NCBI GenBank assembly: GCA_051453625.1
Contig: JBOZIK010000001.1
Coordinates: forward strand, 24,557,337 to 24,587,844
Length of the DNA stretch: 30,508 bases
Direction: 5' to 3'
Source of the DNA: Welwitschia mirabilis
Lineage: Eukaryota > Gnetophyta > Gnetopsida > Welwitschiales
In this document: in pieces, positions 11,042-20,225 of the stretch
How positions within the stretch are numbered: position 1 is the first letter of the stretch
Layout of the letters: every line of letters starts with the position of its first letter
Position numbers and translations under genes: made by a program
The notes under the pieces: model-generated
Database searches by the model: none
The model's input: the letters and a program-made list of their open reading frames with translations, nothing else
Told to the model about the DNA's origin: nothing

Positions 11042-11438
11042 NNNNNNNNNNNNNNNNNNNNNNNNNNNNNNNNNNNNNNNNNNNNNNNNNNNNNNNNNNN
11101 NNNNNNNNNNNNNNNNNNNNNNNNNNNNNNNNNNNNNNNNNNNNNNNNNNNNNNNNNNNNNNNNNNNNNNNNNNNNNNNNNNNNNNNNNNNNNNNNNNNN
11201 NNNNNNNNNNNNNNNNNNNNNNNNNNNNNNNNNNNNNNNNNNNNNNNNNNNNNNNNNNNNNNNNNNNNNNNNNNNNNNNNNNNNNNNNNNNNNNNNNNNN
11301 NNNNNNNNNNNNNNNNNNNNNNNNNNNNNNNNNNNNNNNNNNNNNNNNNNNNNNNNNNNNNNNNNNNNNNNNNNNNNNNNNNNNNNNNNNNNNNNNNNNN
11401 NNNNNNNNNNNNNNNNNNNNNNNNNNNNNNNNNNNNNN
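11042..11438. other. assembly gap, 397 N, with duplicated flanks
   Basis: The 34 bases before the gap (11008-11041) and the 34 after it (11439-11472) are the same sequence with one mismatch (C at 11012, T at 11443). This suggests that two contig ends overlap and were not merged, or a true direct repeat around unsequenced DNA. Confidence 0.9.
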
Positions 11439-11472
11439 TTGCTTGTTTGATTAGTTACACAATTGTTATTCT

Positions 11473-12059
11473 CATAATACTAGTAACTAGTATTATTTAT
11501 CACTCTTATTTCACTGTGCCCTTTCCATCTTACCCTCTTTCTTTTATTAAAGGAACAGACGATGTGGAAGATCTAATACAATGAAGGACTTTCAGCTTTA
11601 TTGCACTTGATGAGAACTTTCAACTGAAAATACATTATGACGCCTGACCAGTAGTAATAGGTTAATATACAGAGTGAAAAAACAATTTAAAGCCTTGCAT
11701 CTTTCATATCACCACATGGCAATCCAAACCAAAACTTACTCTTTATCTGTTATTACATCTGATAAAATGCATCGTAATAACACAACTACTGTGGATACCA
11801 TGTGTAATCTATCAAAATGAGGATTAACCCAACTGATCGCATTTGAGTGTTTGACAGTTTGTGCACAGAATCGTACTGTTAGCACCGCAAGGAATGGCCA
11901 TCTGTCTCTGACCTTCACGCCAAAAGGAAAAGCAGTTTGCCTGCGGATCGCGCCAAAGAGAATCAGTTGCCCTGAAAATTAGATGAGATCTTAGCTTTTT
12001 AATGGAGGTCCCGCGCCTGTAACGCATGACCCTTGTTATTTTTTTGGCCTAAAATCTGT
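11473..12059. other. no gene seen; locally higher GC near 11850-12030
   Basis: Short minus-strand open frames overlap at 11736-12027. They contain a weak cysteine pattern (CTNCQTLKC) but no convincing domain. GC content is clearly higher than in the surroundings, hinting at a foreign or repeat-derived segment. Confidence 0.3.
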
Positions 12060-12093
12060 GATCAGTCGCCGATCTGTCAGGCAGTGACTGATC
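12060..12093. repeat. 8-bp perfect inverted repeat (GATCAGTC)
   Basis: GATCAGTC at 12060-12067 is mirrored by GACTGATC at 12086-12093 around an 18-base loop. Related CGACTGAAA words follow at 12109 and 12121. It could be part of a small foldback or MITE-like repeat covering roughly 12050-12180. Confidence 0.5.
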
Positions 12094-13739
12094 GCCCAAT
12101 GGCACCACCGACTGAAAGAACGACTGAAATCCAGTCATTTCAGATAATCAATAGCGGCTAATCGCCGCCAAATCAAACACTGATATGGCTAAGCATTTTA
12201 TTTTGAGCATTTCAAGTGAAGATTACTGACATTCAAGGCTAGGATATGATGTGCAAAGGGGTTGTGGTAGCTGAGGCATGACTTAGGATGCCAAACAATT
12301 AAGTACATCAAATTTCGATCATAGATTACAGAGCCCATTTCTTTCAAAACCTAGTTTCAAAAATCTAAATCTTTCCCAACTCTGCCATAGGAGTATCTGA
12401 GTCTGTTGATCTTTGCTTAGCTTCTTGTCACAAAAATTAGTGCCATTTTTATCATAGAGTTGCAAAACTTTGATCTAATTGAAGAAGAGTTAACTTAGAA
12501 CAATAAGGTCCGGTATTATGTTATATATTGGGGTTTATTTAGCAGCACTTCTCTCTTGTTTCTTTTTCATTGGAAAGTTTATATATTAGTGAACATTTAT
12601 TGCTTGCAACATTCAGAATGATATTTTAATTTGCTGGCAGAACAAGTTAATTATGGAATGAGTTCATTCTGATAAGAAACATAAACAAGACTGTATGTGT
12701 AAACGGCTAACCGGCATGGAACAGAGACTTGATGATTGTAGTGGACTTCAAAAAGCCTTTGTGAGAATGCTGAAGATGTTAAAAGTTGACCAAGGGCAAC
12801 CATCTAGGAGTGTAACAACATGTTCTGTGGGAGGTCAGAATGCATAAGCAGGCACACGAGATATAGCCAATGTTGAATAGCAAATAAATGAGTATGATGG
12901 TCAAGGTAGCCAAGTTAAGAGGTGACTTGCTAAGACATTATATGGCCAAAAGAGGCAATCGGCTGTTGACTCATTGAGATGGCCTAGGTGATTGGGTTAG
13001 CAAGTGGGTGATCAAGGTAGAGTAGGGCAGGCTTCTGGTTAAAGGGTTTGTAGGTGTATGCCTGGCAAGTTAGAAAGACCAAGGAGCCACGTGTTGACAT
13101 GTCAAGACAAATGTTCTTTTCATCTCTTTGCTTTTCCCATGGTATTTTTCCTCAATTTTCTAGAAAGGTTTCTACTGTTGACTTCTAGTCCAATTAAGCC
13201 AAATAGGTTTTGTAAGTCATGCTCTGGCATTCTTCATATGTTAGTCCATCCCTTTGTTCATCTTCTATAGCACCATCTATAAGTCATTCATGCCTTTCAG
13301 TCACTATAGAAATCACTGGAGGTAATTTTAGCTTAAAATTGTTAAACAAAAATTCAATGATTTCTTGTCATAGGCATGATCATGCTGAGGCAAGATGATG
13401 TAAAGTATGATACTCCTCCTTGGGTGTGATCATGCCTAGGAGTAACCATGCTGATTCATGTGTATAACCATACCTGCTAACTCATTTCTAGCCAATGAAA
13501 ATCTACTTTCTAGAGTTACGAAAATTCAAACTGTAAATCTGAATTTGTAACTTCTTCTCATGCATTACCATAAGGATGGAGAACTTCTATCCTTACAAGA
13601 ATAACAAACCCTCCCTAGGTTTTCTAAAACATAAGGGATTGTGATATATTAAGGCTTACAATGAAGTAAGGATGATGTTATGTGGAGGTTTTAGGGTTTG
13701 CTTTGGGCTTCAAGGTACTTAAAAGAAAGCTGAAATAGA
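12094..13739. other. no gene supported
   Basis: An acceptor-like TTGCTGGCAG ends at 12640, and an open run of about 60 codons follows at 12662-12844, but the frame has a stop just before it and no family is recognised. A 70-codon frame at 13058-13270 has no recognisable feature. I would not call genes here. Confidence 0.4.
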
Positions 13740-14230
13740 AATCCACTTTGATATATAATAGAAAATAAGAAGTAAACTTACACAATATTAAAAATATGGC
13801 ACAAAAGCCTTGTTACCTTGAAGAAAATAATCCTTTTCTAATCAAAGAAGCAGTACAAAGGGCTCATGCATGCCCTAGATATTGTAATAGGATGATGGAA
13901 AAGGTCTCTTTTGTGCTTTAAGAATCCTACAAAGTAGGATAGGAAGAAGTTGGTGTGTAGGATAGGCTGAGCATTGAACTTGCATAAGAAGGATGAAAGC
14001 AATAATGCTCAATGGATCATCATAAAGGCATTACATTCCAAACACAAGGTTTATGGGTGTATTAGATATTTAGGGTTTTAGGGGTTCTACTAAGTCTCAA
14101 ATGATTGTAGGTTGTCCCACATATGGTTTTATAAGTGTTTAGATGCCGAAACTCAAGTTATGATGTTGTTTTAGACATCCAGAAGAGGTCAAGTGCCATA
14201 TCTGAGGATGTCAGATGCTCACCATGCAAA
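13740..14230 (-). mobile_element. possible very old LTR-like relic, related to 9889-10380
   Basis: It shares the 'gtacaaaggg-ct' block (13853) and phrases such as 'agggtttt' and 'ggttgtcc' (14111) with the relic at 9889-10380. It has decayed units TAGACATCC (14173) and GGATGTCAG (14205). No termini or TATA box are clear. Low confidence. Confidence 0.25.
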
Positions 14231-14466
14231 AATTTGCTAACAGTTGGAATTCTAGCAGTTTTGAGAGAGTGACCAAGATTCATGCCTTACTAAGCATGGT
14301 TAGGATATCAAGAAACCAATTGTCATCATCAAGGCATCACTTACGTGCCACATCATGAGATACACCAAAATTCGATCTTTAACACTTACAAATGTACAAG
14401 GTTTTGGATTCTAGATATGGAGTATTTTACAGCGCTATAACATTTCAAATTCTAGATATAAGTATT

Positions 14467-14929
14467 TGTTGGATCTGAGTAATCGTCAAATTTAGAGAGA
14501 AAAGACACAAAAAGATTTACATGGTAAAACATCAAATGCTAAGGTAAATATCCATGGGAACACAAGGTAGAGCTCCCATTTCAAAGCCAAGCTTACAAAC
14601 AACCCAAAAAGGACTTCAACCTTAAACTCTCAATCTCTTTAGCAAGAATTGCTTTTTGAGCCAAATACTGTCCAAAAACAACTTATGCCCTAAGAAAAGC
14701 TTGAAAGGGGATTAAATAGATGGAACGCAAAACCTTCTAAGATACTCCACACTCGTTCCCTTTAATTTCAAGTATTAATTAACCCCACATAACCTTTAAA
14801 AGACTATGCTAAACCCCAAAGGTGATTATTTTTTCAAAAAAAGACTTCTACAATAATTTTTTTAAATAAAGGGTTTAACAATAAAACATAAAATTACAAT
14901 AGCAATAAATTCGGCTTCACAATATAACA
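14467..14929 (-). mobile_element. 3' LTR of Copia element E
   Basis: The segment is bounded by TGTTGGATCT on the left and AATATAACA on the right. On the minus strand it runs TGTTATATT...AGATCCAACA, i.e. 5'-TG...CA-3' ends with the short TGTT/AACA inverted repeat, 463 bp long. Its inner edge abuts a polypurine tract, and RT/RNase H remnants on the same strand lie at higher coordinates, so it is the 3' LTR. The sequence is unlike the GACGTCC family. Confidence 0.8.
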
Positions 14930-14942
14930 ATCTCCCTCTTTA
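14930..14942 (-). promoter_or_regulatory. polypurine tract of element E
   Basis: The minus strand reads AAAGAGGGAGAT directly before the LTR start TGTTATATT, the expected position of the plus-strand priming site of an LTR retrotransposon. Confidence 0.75.
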
Positions 14943-15059
14943 AGTAGACTTCTACTCTCCAAAACGAGCTCTAGCATTTAGCTCCAAGAAATGAAGGTTA
15001 CCCATATGTTTCTACAAGCTCAATGCCAAACATGCAAGAATCATGTTTTTCTCTATCTA

Positions 15060-16510
15060 CTACCTTAGTCAGGAAACAACCAATTTGTGCTTGGTGCCAC
15101 TTCAAGTGATGTATGAAATCCTTACCTCCAAAATGTCTATGATAAACTAGTATTTTACATCATTGTGCTTTGTCCTTGCTTGATATGCAAAATTTTTAGC
15201 TAGGTGAATTGGACTTTGGCTCTAACCACAATCATCTTTTTTGCTGCTTCTACCAAAGCAATATACTTAGCTGCTGTAATAGACAAGATCACCAAACTCT
15301 CCAAATATGGCATTCAACAAACAATACAACCACAAACTATAAAAACAAATCATGTAGTAGACTTTTCAGAATTCATGCAACAAACAACATTTGCATCTGT
15401 ATACCTAACAGGTCTAGAAACGATCCTCCCAAATGTAAGCAAACATGTTAAGTCCCCTTCACATATCAAAGGACCCTTTTGACAACTTCCCAATAAGATC
15501 TTCTAGGATTGTTCACATAGCTAGATACAACTCCTACTACATATGCAATGTCTAGGAATCAAGCCACACTAAGGGCCAATAGCATTCAATACACATACAA
15601 TTAACATCACAACCATTAGCCCCTCTTCTTACACACGAGCCTTGTACATACCATGGCATACATCAAGCTTCCAATAACTATATGTAAGGCACCACTTTCA
15701 TACTTTCTTGCTTCTCGTTAGAACTAGGGAATCCTATGTTGACAATTGAAAACAACCTACAAAGGTGTAGAAATAGGATCACAAGTGGCAATATTAAACC
15801 TTTCCAATACCTTGCCAATGTAATGTATTTGATTTAGCCAAAGTATTCTATTCTTCCTACTTCATTAATTCTCATTCCAAGAATTTTCTTGGGCTTCCTT
15901 ACATATTTTCTAGCAGATTCCTTTGCCATTTCAGCCATCAACTTGATAATCTCATGCAAGTCATTTCCTACAATCAGCATATCATCAACAAAGAGCACCA
16001 AAACAATGATTGATGCTGCAAGAGTTTTATAAAACTAGACACAATGATCAGCTTAAAATTTCTAATTGTTTTGCTACAGCACAAATATATCAAACCTTTT
16101 ATACCACTATCGGGGAGCTTGTTTCAAACCATAAAGACTCCTCTTCAATCCACATACTAGACTTTTAAACCATCATACTGTAATATATCAAACTCTTTTT
16201 CCAAAACGCCATGTAAAAATGTAGTTCTAATACCTAATTGTCTAACTCAACCTCTATGCAAGCAACCATTGCCAAAACAACTTTAAGTAAATATGCTAAA
16301 CAATAGAACAAAAAATCTCATTAAAATCAATACCTTTTTTTATTTTTTTAAATCAAAACCCTTGACTATCATGTGAGCTTTGTACCCCTTCTCTCCATTT
16401 ACTTCCTCCTTAAGTCTGTATATCCACCTATTTTACAAAGCTTTCTTTCCAGATGGTAAGGGGACCAATTCCCAAGCAACAACATATCGCCCTTTTTTAT
16501 TTTCCAAAAT
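15060..16510 (-). pseudogene. Copia element E: degenerate reverse transcriptase and RNase H
   Basis: Minus-strand translation in shifting frames shows, in order, the RT N-terminal block (WELVPLPSGKKAL near 16480-16440, then NGEKGYKAHMIVKGFD near 16400-16345), SLYGLKQAPR near 16140-16110, the catalytic box LFVDDMLIVG at about 16000-15970, and the RNase H segment AKYIALVEAAKKM near 15280-15230. Stops and frameshifts interrupt it throughout. RT and RNase H copy element RNA into DNA. The order and wording (FVDD, SLYGLKQAPR) place it in Ty1/Copia, in a lineage different from elements A and B. The upstream gag/integrase part is not visible; element B's LTR begins 200 bp beyond. Confidence 0.8.
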
Positions 16511-16703
16511 GTCTGTGAGTCGGTCGCCTTTTTTAAAAATTCAGCAACAAGTCACTAGTCAAAAAGTGGATAACATGTCACCAATTTTTTTTCAAAAAAC
16601 TCACAAACAGTAAGGGTTAAGACCTAGTTTTTTCTGCTCTGCAAAAAAACAATTCATTTCAAAGGGGCAAAATTTGCTTTTTTCAGCACAAATTTCATCT
16701 ACT

Positions 16704-17730
16704 TGTTAGGATCTTATGGCACCCTGGAGGGGTGAATAGGTAAAGATTAAAACTTTTGCAACTAACTGTGAAGAATGGTAATTAAAAAATTCAAAAAAAA
16801 TAAAGAAATTATGCACCAGCAATTTATAGTGGTTCAGCCTAAAGCCTACTCCACTCTCATGAGGCAGCAACTGCTTTCAGCCTCCTTGTTCCATTAATTC
16901 CAAAGTTTACTTACAACATTCCTATCACCAAGGATCTTTTTAAGCTTTTACACCAGGCTCAACTCAGTAAGCGATTTCCAAAAAAATACAAGAGTGAAAC
17001 CTGATGATGTAGTGCCTTATGTCTATGTATAATACATCAGCTTGAAGAACAAAATAAGAGATCCTCTAAAGAGAGAGAGTTGCTCAGTGTGGTACAGGGA
17101 AGAAGAAGAACGGCACTAGTTTGAGTACGTTCACTTGACAAAATGATATCACGACAGTTTTGCTTGTCAAAGTCTCAAAAGGTGTCCTTGACAAATGATT
17201 GTTACAAATTTATAGAGCTCTTTAGGAAAAAAACTGTTGAGAACCACGTAGAGAGTGTCTCTGATGTTGGTTAGTGTGCCAAGGGAATATTTGAGATGTT
17301 GGTGCCTTGATTTCTTGGAATCGAAGTTCTAACAAGTAGCTTTCCACACCCACATTCGTCTTATCGGGTGTCCCATATGAAAAATCTGGATGTCCCAATT
17401 TTAAAGCTGGATTTTTGATAAAACTAAGAGGGGCAATAGACATCTCAGAATAACAAGCCGAACATCCCAGTATAATAGGATAAGGCCCGAACGTCCCAGA
17501 TTCACAAGGTGGATGTCCCCATACAAGAAGCTACATACAGGGCCAGATGTCCTAGTTTCACAAGGCGGACGTCCCCATACAAGAAGCAGCATACAAGGCC
17601 AGATGTTCCAGTTTCATAGGGCAGACATCCCAGAATAATAGGGTCACTCAGTTTATCTCAGACTACTAGGATTTGTTGCCTTTCCCTAATCTTGCAACAT
17701 AAGTAATCATTGAAATATAATTCTCCAACA
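16704..17730 (-). mobile_element. 3' LTR of element B
   Basis: The segment is bounded by TGTTAGGATC and TTCTCCAACA; on the minus strand it is TGTTGGAGAA...GATCCTAACA with canonical TG...CA ends, 1027 bp. It contains a U3 array of GACGTCC units (17635-17364), a minus-strand TATAAAT at 17214-17208, and the family's conserved block with GCAGCAAC and TTCAGCCTCC at 16863-16885. A polypurine tract abuts its inner end at 17731. Confidence 0.88.
17364..17635 (-). repeat. U3 array of GACGTCC-type units (LTR of B)
   Basis: About ten units (GGTGTCCC, GGATGTCCC, AACGTCCC, GGACGTCCCC, GACATCCC and similar) are spaced roughly 20-40 bases apart. Only about two keep the central CG; most are TG or CA variants. 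The block with 'cccatacaagaagc' is itself locally duplicated at 17517 and 17573. Confidence 0.85.
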
Positions 17731-17820
17731 ATCTCCCCCTTTTCAATGATGACAATCTTCATGAGATCTTTGGACAAGAGAATCCAGAAGGTTGATTTCA
17801 TATTGATTTACTCCCCCTAA
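17731..17820 (-). promoter_or_regulatory. polypurine tracts of element B
   Basis: The minus strand reads AAAAGGGGGAGAT ending at 17731, directly before the LTR start TGTTGGAG. A second purine tract, TTAGGGGGAGTAAAT, lies at 17820-17806. More than one such tract upstream of the 3' LTR is characteristic of Sireviruses. Confidence 0.8.
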
Positions 17821-18084
17821 ATTTGTGCTCTCCTTTCAGAACTTAATAATAAAAAAATCAAGTCACATTCATTGGATGGGAAATGAGATTCTTGCAACAT
17901 AGTATATTTGTACATACAATATATCTAGCAAATATTGATATCTGTAGTTAGCTTCATATATCAAAAAAAAAATAATAAAATGCACATGTGGGCATTAACA
18001 AAAATAAAAAGCTCATATTTTTTAGCCCTTTGTTATCAGTGAAAACCAATTGAAGACACTGATTAAAACACAAAAACAGTTTCT

Positions 18085-18500
18085 ATAAGATGATTACAAA
18101 AGATTGGTACAAACAGGGGTGGAGAAGATTTGAGTACAAAAATGAAAGAGGTGAAGGTGGAAGAAGAAGAAGAAGAAGAAGAAGAGGAATTTGAGCTGAG
18201 GAGTCATCAGATGCCGAAGTTGTTGGTAACTCTCCTTCTTCTTCCTCTTCATCAGAGCCAAGTGGTATTTCCAGTCCATATGCTAACAAACCAAAAACAA
18301 TTTTGTCCACCTTGTGATGTACCTTTTCAGCTATAGCTAAAGCTTTGAGTCTTCATTTAAAACGGATCCACTAGATGTACCTTCTTCAATCCTTCGCTTT
18401 TTTTTTTTTTGGGAAGAGGACGAGATGTCCCAATGTCAACAAAGATGTTCATCTTTTTTAGATAATATAGCCCAAGGGGCTTGGGCACCTTAACCATTTC
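18085..18500 (-). pseudogene. extra ORF of element B, C-terminal part
   Basis: This continues the extra ORF from 26606 after removal of element A. The minus strand carries KVPKPLGLYYLKKMNI (18490-18443), PLPKKKKSEGLKK and a stop at 18357, then in another frame VFGLLAYGLEIPLGSDEEEE (about 18300-18240) and an acidic tail SASDDSS (near 18210). The homologous region in A has the same order. Beyond 18190 a GAA/TTC microsatellite replaces the end seen in A. The open stretches are broken by at least one frameshift, so no intact product is possible. Confidence 0.7.
18496..18500. repeat. target-site duplication of element A, copy 1
   Basis: ATTTC directly outside the 3' LTR of element A; identical to 26606-26610. 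Confidence 0.85.
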
Positions 18501-18996
18501 TATTAGGATCGAAAGGCACCCTTTTGGGTGGGGGTGTGAATAGGGTATTTTAAAACTATTTCGTATTAACAACAAATTCATATCTGCATATCATAGAAAT
18601 AACATAAAGAATCATAGAAGGAAGCAAATAACAAGTGCACTGGATTTATAGTGGTTCGACAATCCTTGCGTACTCCACTCACAAAGGGCAGCAACGTGCT
18701 TTCAGCCTCCTGGTTCCCTTAAAAACACCTAACTACTTGGGCACAATACAACACCCTTTTCCAAGGGTTACAACCAATCCCTTCACATGGGATGCACAGG
18801 CTCACTCCAATGAGCCACTAGAAAGTGTGGATAGCAAGAAGTCTGATGGTGTGAGGGCCTTTAGCACAGTACATCAGCAAGTGATAGCAGAATCTCCAAA
18901 TACAAAAGATAACCAGATGAAGTTCAGATAGTACATGAATCTCAGAGTTTAGTCCATACAAATTAAAGCATTAGTCATTATAAGATGAGGATCTAG

Positions 18997-19005
18997 CTTT
19001 TTATA
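18997..19005 (-). promoter_or_regulatory. TATA box in the 3' LTR of A
   Basis: The minus strand reads GGCTATAAAAAGCT, a strong TATA-type element between the GACGTCC array (U3) and the downstream part of the LTR. The same element is present in the 5' LTR at 26043-26035. Confidence 0.7.
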
Positions 19006-19145
19006 GCCTAAGGGTTACAAGATAGCTGTTGGAGCCTCAGGTTTGAAGCCCTAGTCATTTATTACACAACCCTAGCCGTTTGGATTTCATAGAGTGTCAC
19101 TTTGGCGTCTACAATGGTTATATTTTCGCTTCAACATTCACTGAG

Positions 19146-19605
19146 TCGGATGTCCCATACTTTTGGATCAGATGTCCCGGTTGTAATGCCAGATTCCTCT
19201 CAAAACCAAGAAGGATCCTGAACATCCCATTTCAGAGCTCAGACGTCCCCATAGATTTGGCCGAATACAGAGTCAAGACATTCCAATACGAATCTCGGAC
19301 GTCCCCATACTTNNNNNNNNNNNNNNNNNNNNNNNNNNNNNNNNNNNNNNNNNNNNNNNNNNNNNNNNNNNNNNNNNNNNNNNNNNNNNNNNNNNNNNNN
19401 NNNNNNNNNNNNAGAGTCAAGACATTCCAATACGAATCTCGGACGTCCCCATACTTGATTCCCGCATACAAGGGCGGACATCGTGGTGACAGAGCTCAGA
19501 CGTCCCTATAGGGTCGGACATCCCACTGATAATTCTCAGACGTCCCCATACATTTTACCGCGTATAGGGATGCACGTCCCATACAATTGGTCGCACGTCC
19601 CGGTT
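19146..19605 (-). repeat. U3 array of GACGTCC-type units (3' LTR of A)
   Basis: About a dozen units such as GGATGTCCC, GGACGTCCCC, GCACGTCCC and GACATCCC, spaced 20-40 bases apart, with the gap inside. About half keep the CG core of the palindrome GACGTC. Confidence 0.9.
19313..19412. other. assembly gap, 100 N, with identical flanks
   Basis: The 44 bases on either side (19269-19312 and 19413-19456) are identical, beginning AGAGTCAAGACATTCC and ending CCCATACTT. The two contig ends most likely overlap, so the gap is probably spurious and the LTR shorter than it appears. Confidence 0.9.
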
Positions 19606-19697
19606 GGCACAACTTTTGATTTTCAAGATTTTGGTGAAGCCAATGCCCAAACTTAGACATCATTGAAACCTTGGATGCTTCCACAGATTCTTCCACA

Positions 19698-19712
19698 ATC
19701 TCCACCTTTTCA
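19698..19712 (-). promoter_or_regulatory. polypurine tract next to the 3' LTR of A
   Basis: The minus strand reads AAAAGGTGGAGAT directly before the LTR start TGTGGAAG. One T interrupts the purine run compared with AAAAGGGGGAGAT in element B. Confidence 0.75.
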
Positions 19713-19753
19713 ATGCTGACAACCTTGTTCAGAAATTTGTTGAAAGATAGAGT

Positions 19754-19843
19754 GGATTACTCCCCCTGAAGTTGTGCTCCTTGATTGACCTGTGATCTGG
19801 ATTACTCCCCCTGAAGTTGTGCTCCTTGATTGACCTGTGAACT
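19754..19843 (-). repeat. 45-bp tandem duplication carrying two extra polypurine tracts
   Basis: Two nearly identical 45-base units start at 19754 and 19799. Each holds ACTCCCCCTGAA, which on the minus strand is TTCAGGGGGAGTAATCC, a polypurine-like tract. Element B has one such unit (17820-17806). Together with the LTR-proximal tract this gives A three candidate plus-strand priming sites. Confidence 0.8.
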
Positions 19844-20225
19844 GCGCGAATTGATAACAAACGAAAGGCCTTTGCAGATGGTTTAGTGTAGTAGTGTTTT
19901 ATCAAAATTAAAATCATACATTGTAGCCTGAGAATTGTCAGAGATAAGCACAATATTTTAGAATTGGAAAGCATATTTGATGACCAGAATTCATAATTGA
20001 ATTAAATAAATCAATCTGTCACTCTAGTGTCTTCTACCCCTTTGTCATTATTGAAAAGCAAGTAAATAAAAATAACACACAAAGATTTGAGATGAGGAAA
20101 AGTGAACATATTGTATTCATTACACTTGTAATTACAACAGAGTTTTGAGATGAGATTGTACAACACAAAATGGAGATAAGCATCAGAAGGAGTACAAAAA
20201 GAGAGAGAATGAGAGGACATGAAGA

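Larger units (their letters stand above)
18501..19697 (-). mobile_element. 3' LTR of element A
   Basis: Bounded by TATTAGGATCGAAAGG and GATTCTTCCACA; on the minus strand TGTGGAAGAATC...GATCCTAATA. It contains the U3 array (19605-19146), a TATAAAAAG box at 19005-18997 and the conserved GGCAGCAACGTGCTTTCAGC block at 18686-18705. A 100-N gap at 19313-19412 inflates its length. The terminus is TG...TA rather than TG...CA. Confidence 0.9.

Noticed and set aside
11824-12027. Minus-strand segment IPCGANSTILCTNCQT resembling the second half of an LSD1-type zinc finger
   Set aside because: The first CxxC pair is not present at the required spacing and no neighbouring domain supports it; probably chance.
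12641-12846. Possible exon after an acceptor-like TTGCTGGCAG, with an open run including RLTGMEQRLDDCSGLQKAF
   Set aside because: No frame is open from the acceptor, the run is only about 60 codons, and no family is recognised.
13058-13270. 70-codon plus-strand frame with hydrophobic stretch
   Set aside because: No motif, no supporting splice structure, and AT-rich plant DNA gives such frames by chance.
15204-15482. Plus-strand open frame of 92 codons
   Set aside because: It is antisense to the RNase H remnant of Copia element E, which explains the sequence better.
18130-18336. Plus-strand frame with poly-E from a GAA run
   Set aside because: Simple microsatellite inside the antisense of element B's extra ORF; not a separate gene.
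19080-19511. 143-codon frame through the U3 array of A
   Set aside because: Array sequence plus N gap, lying antisense in an LTR; no coding evidence.
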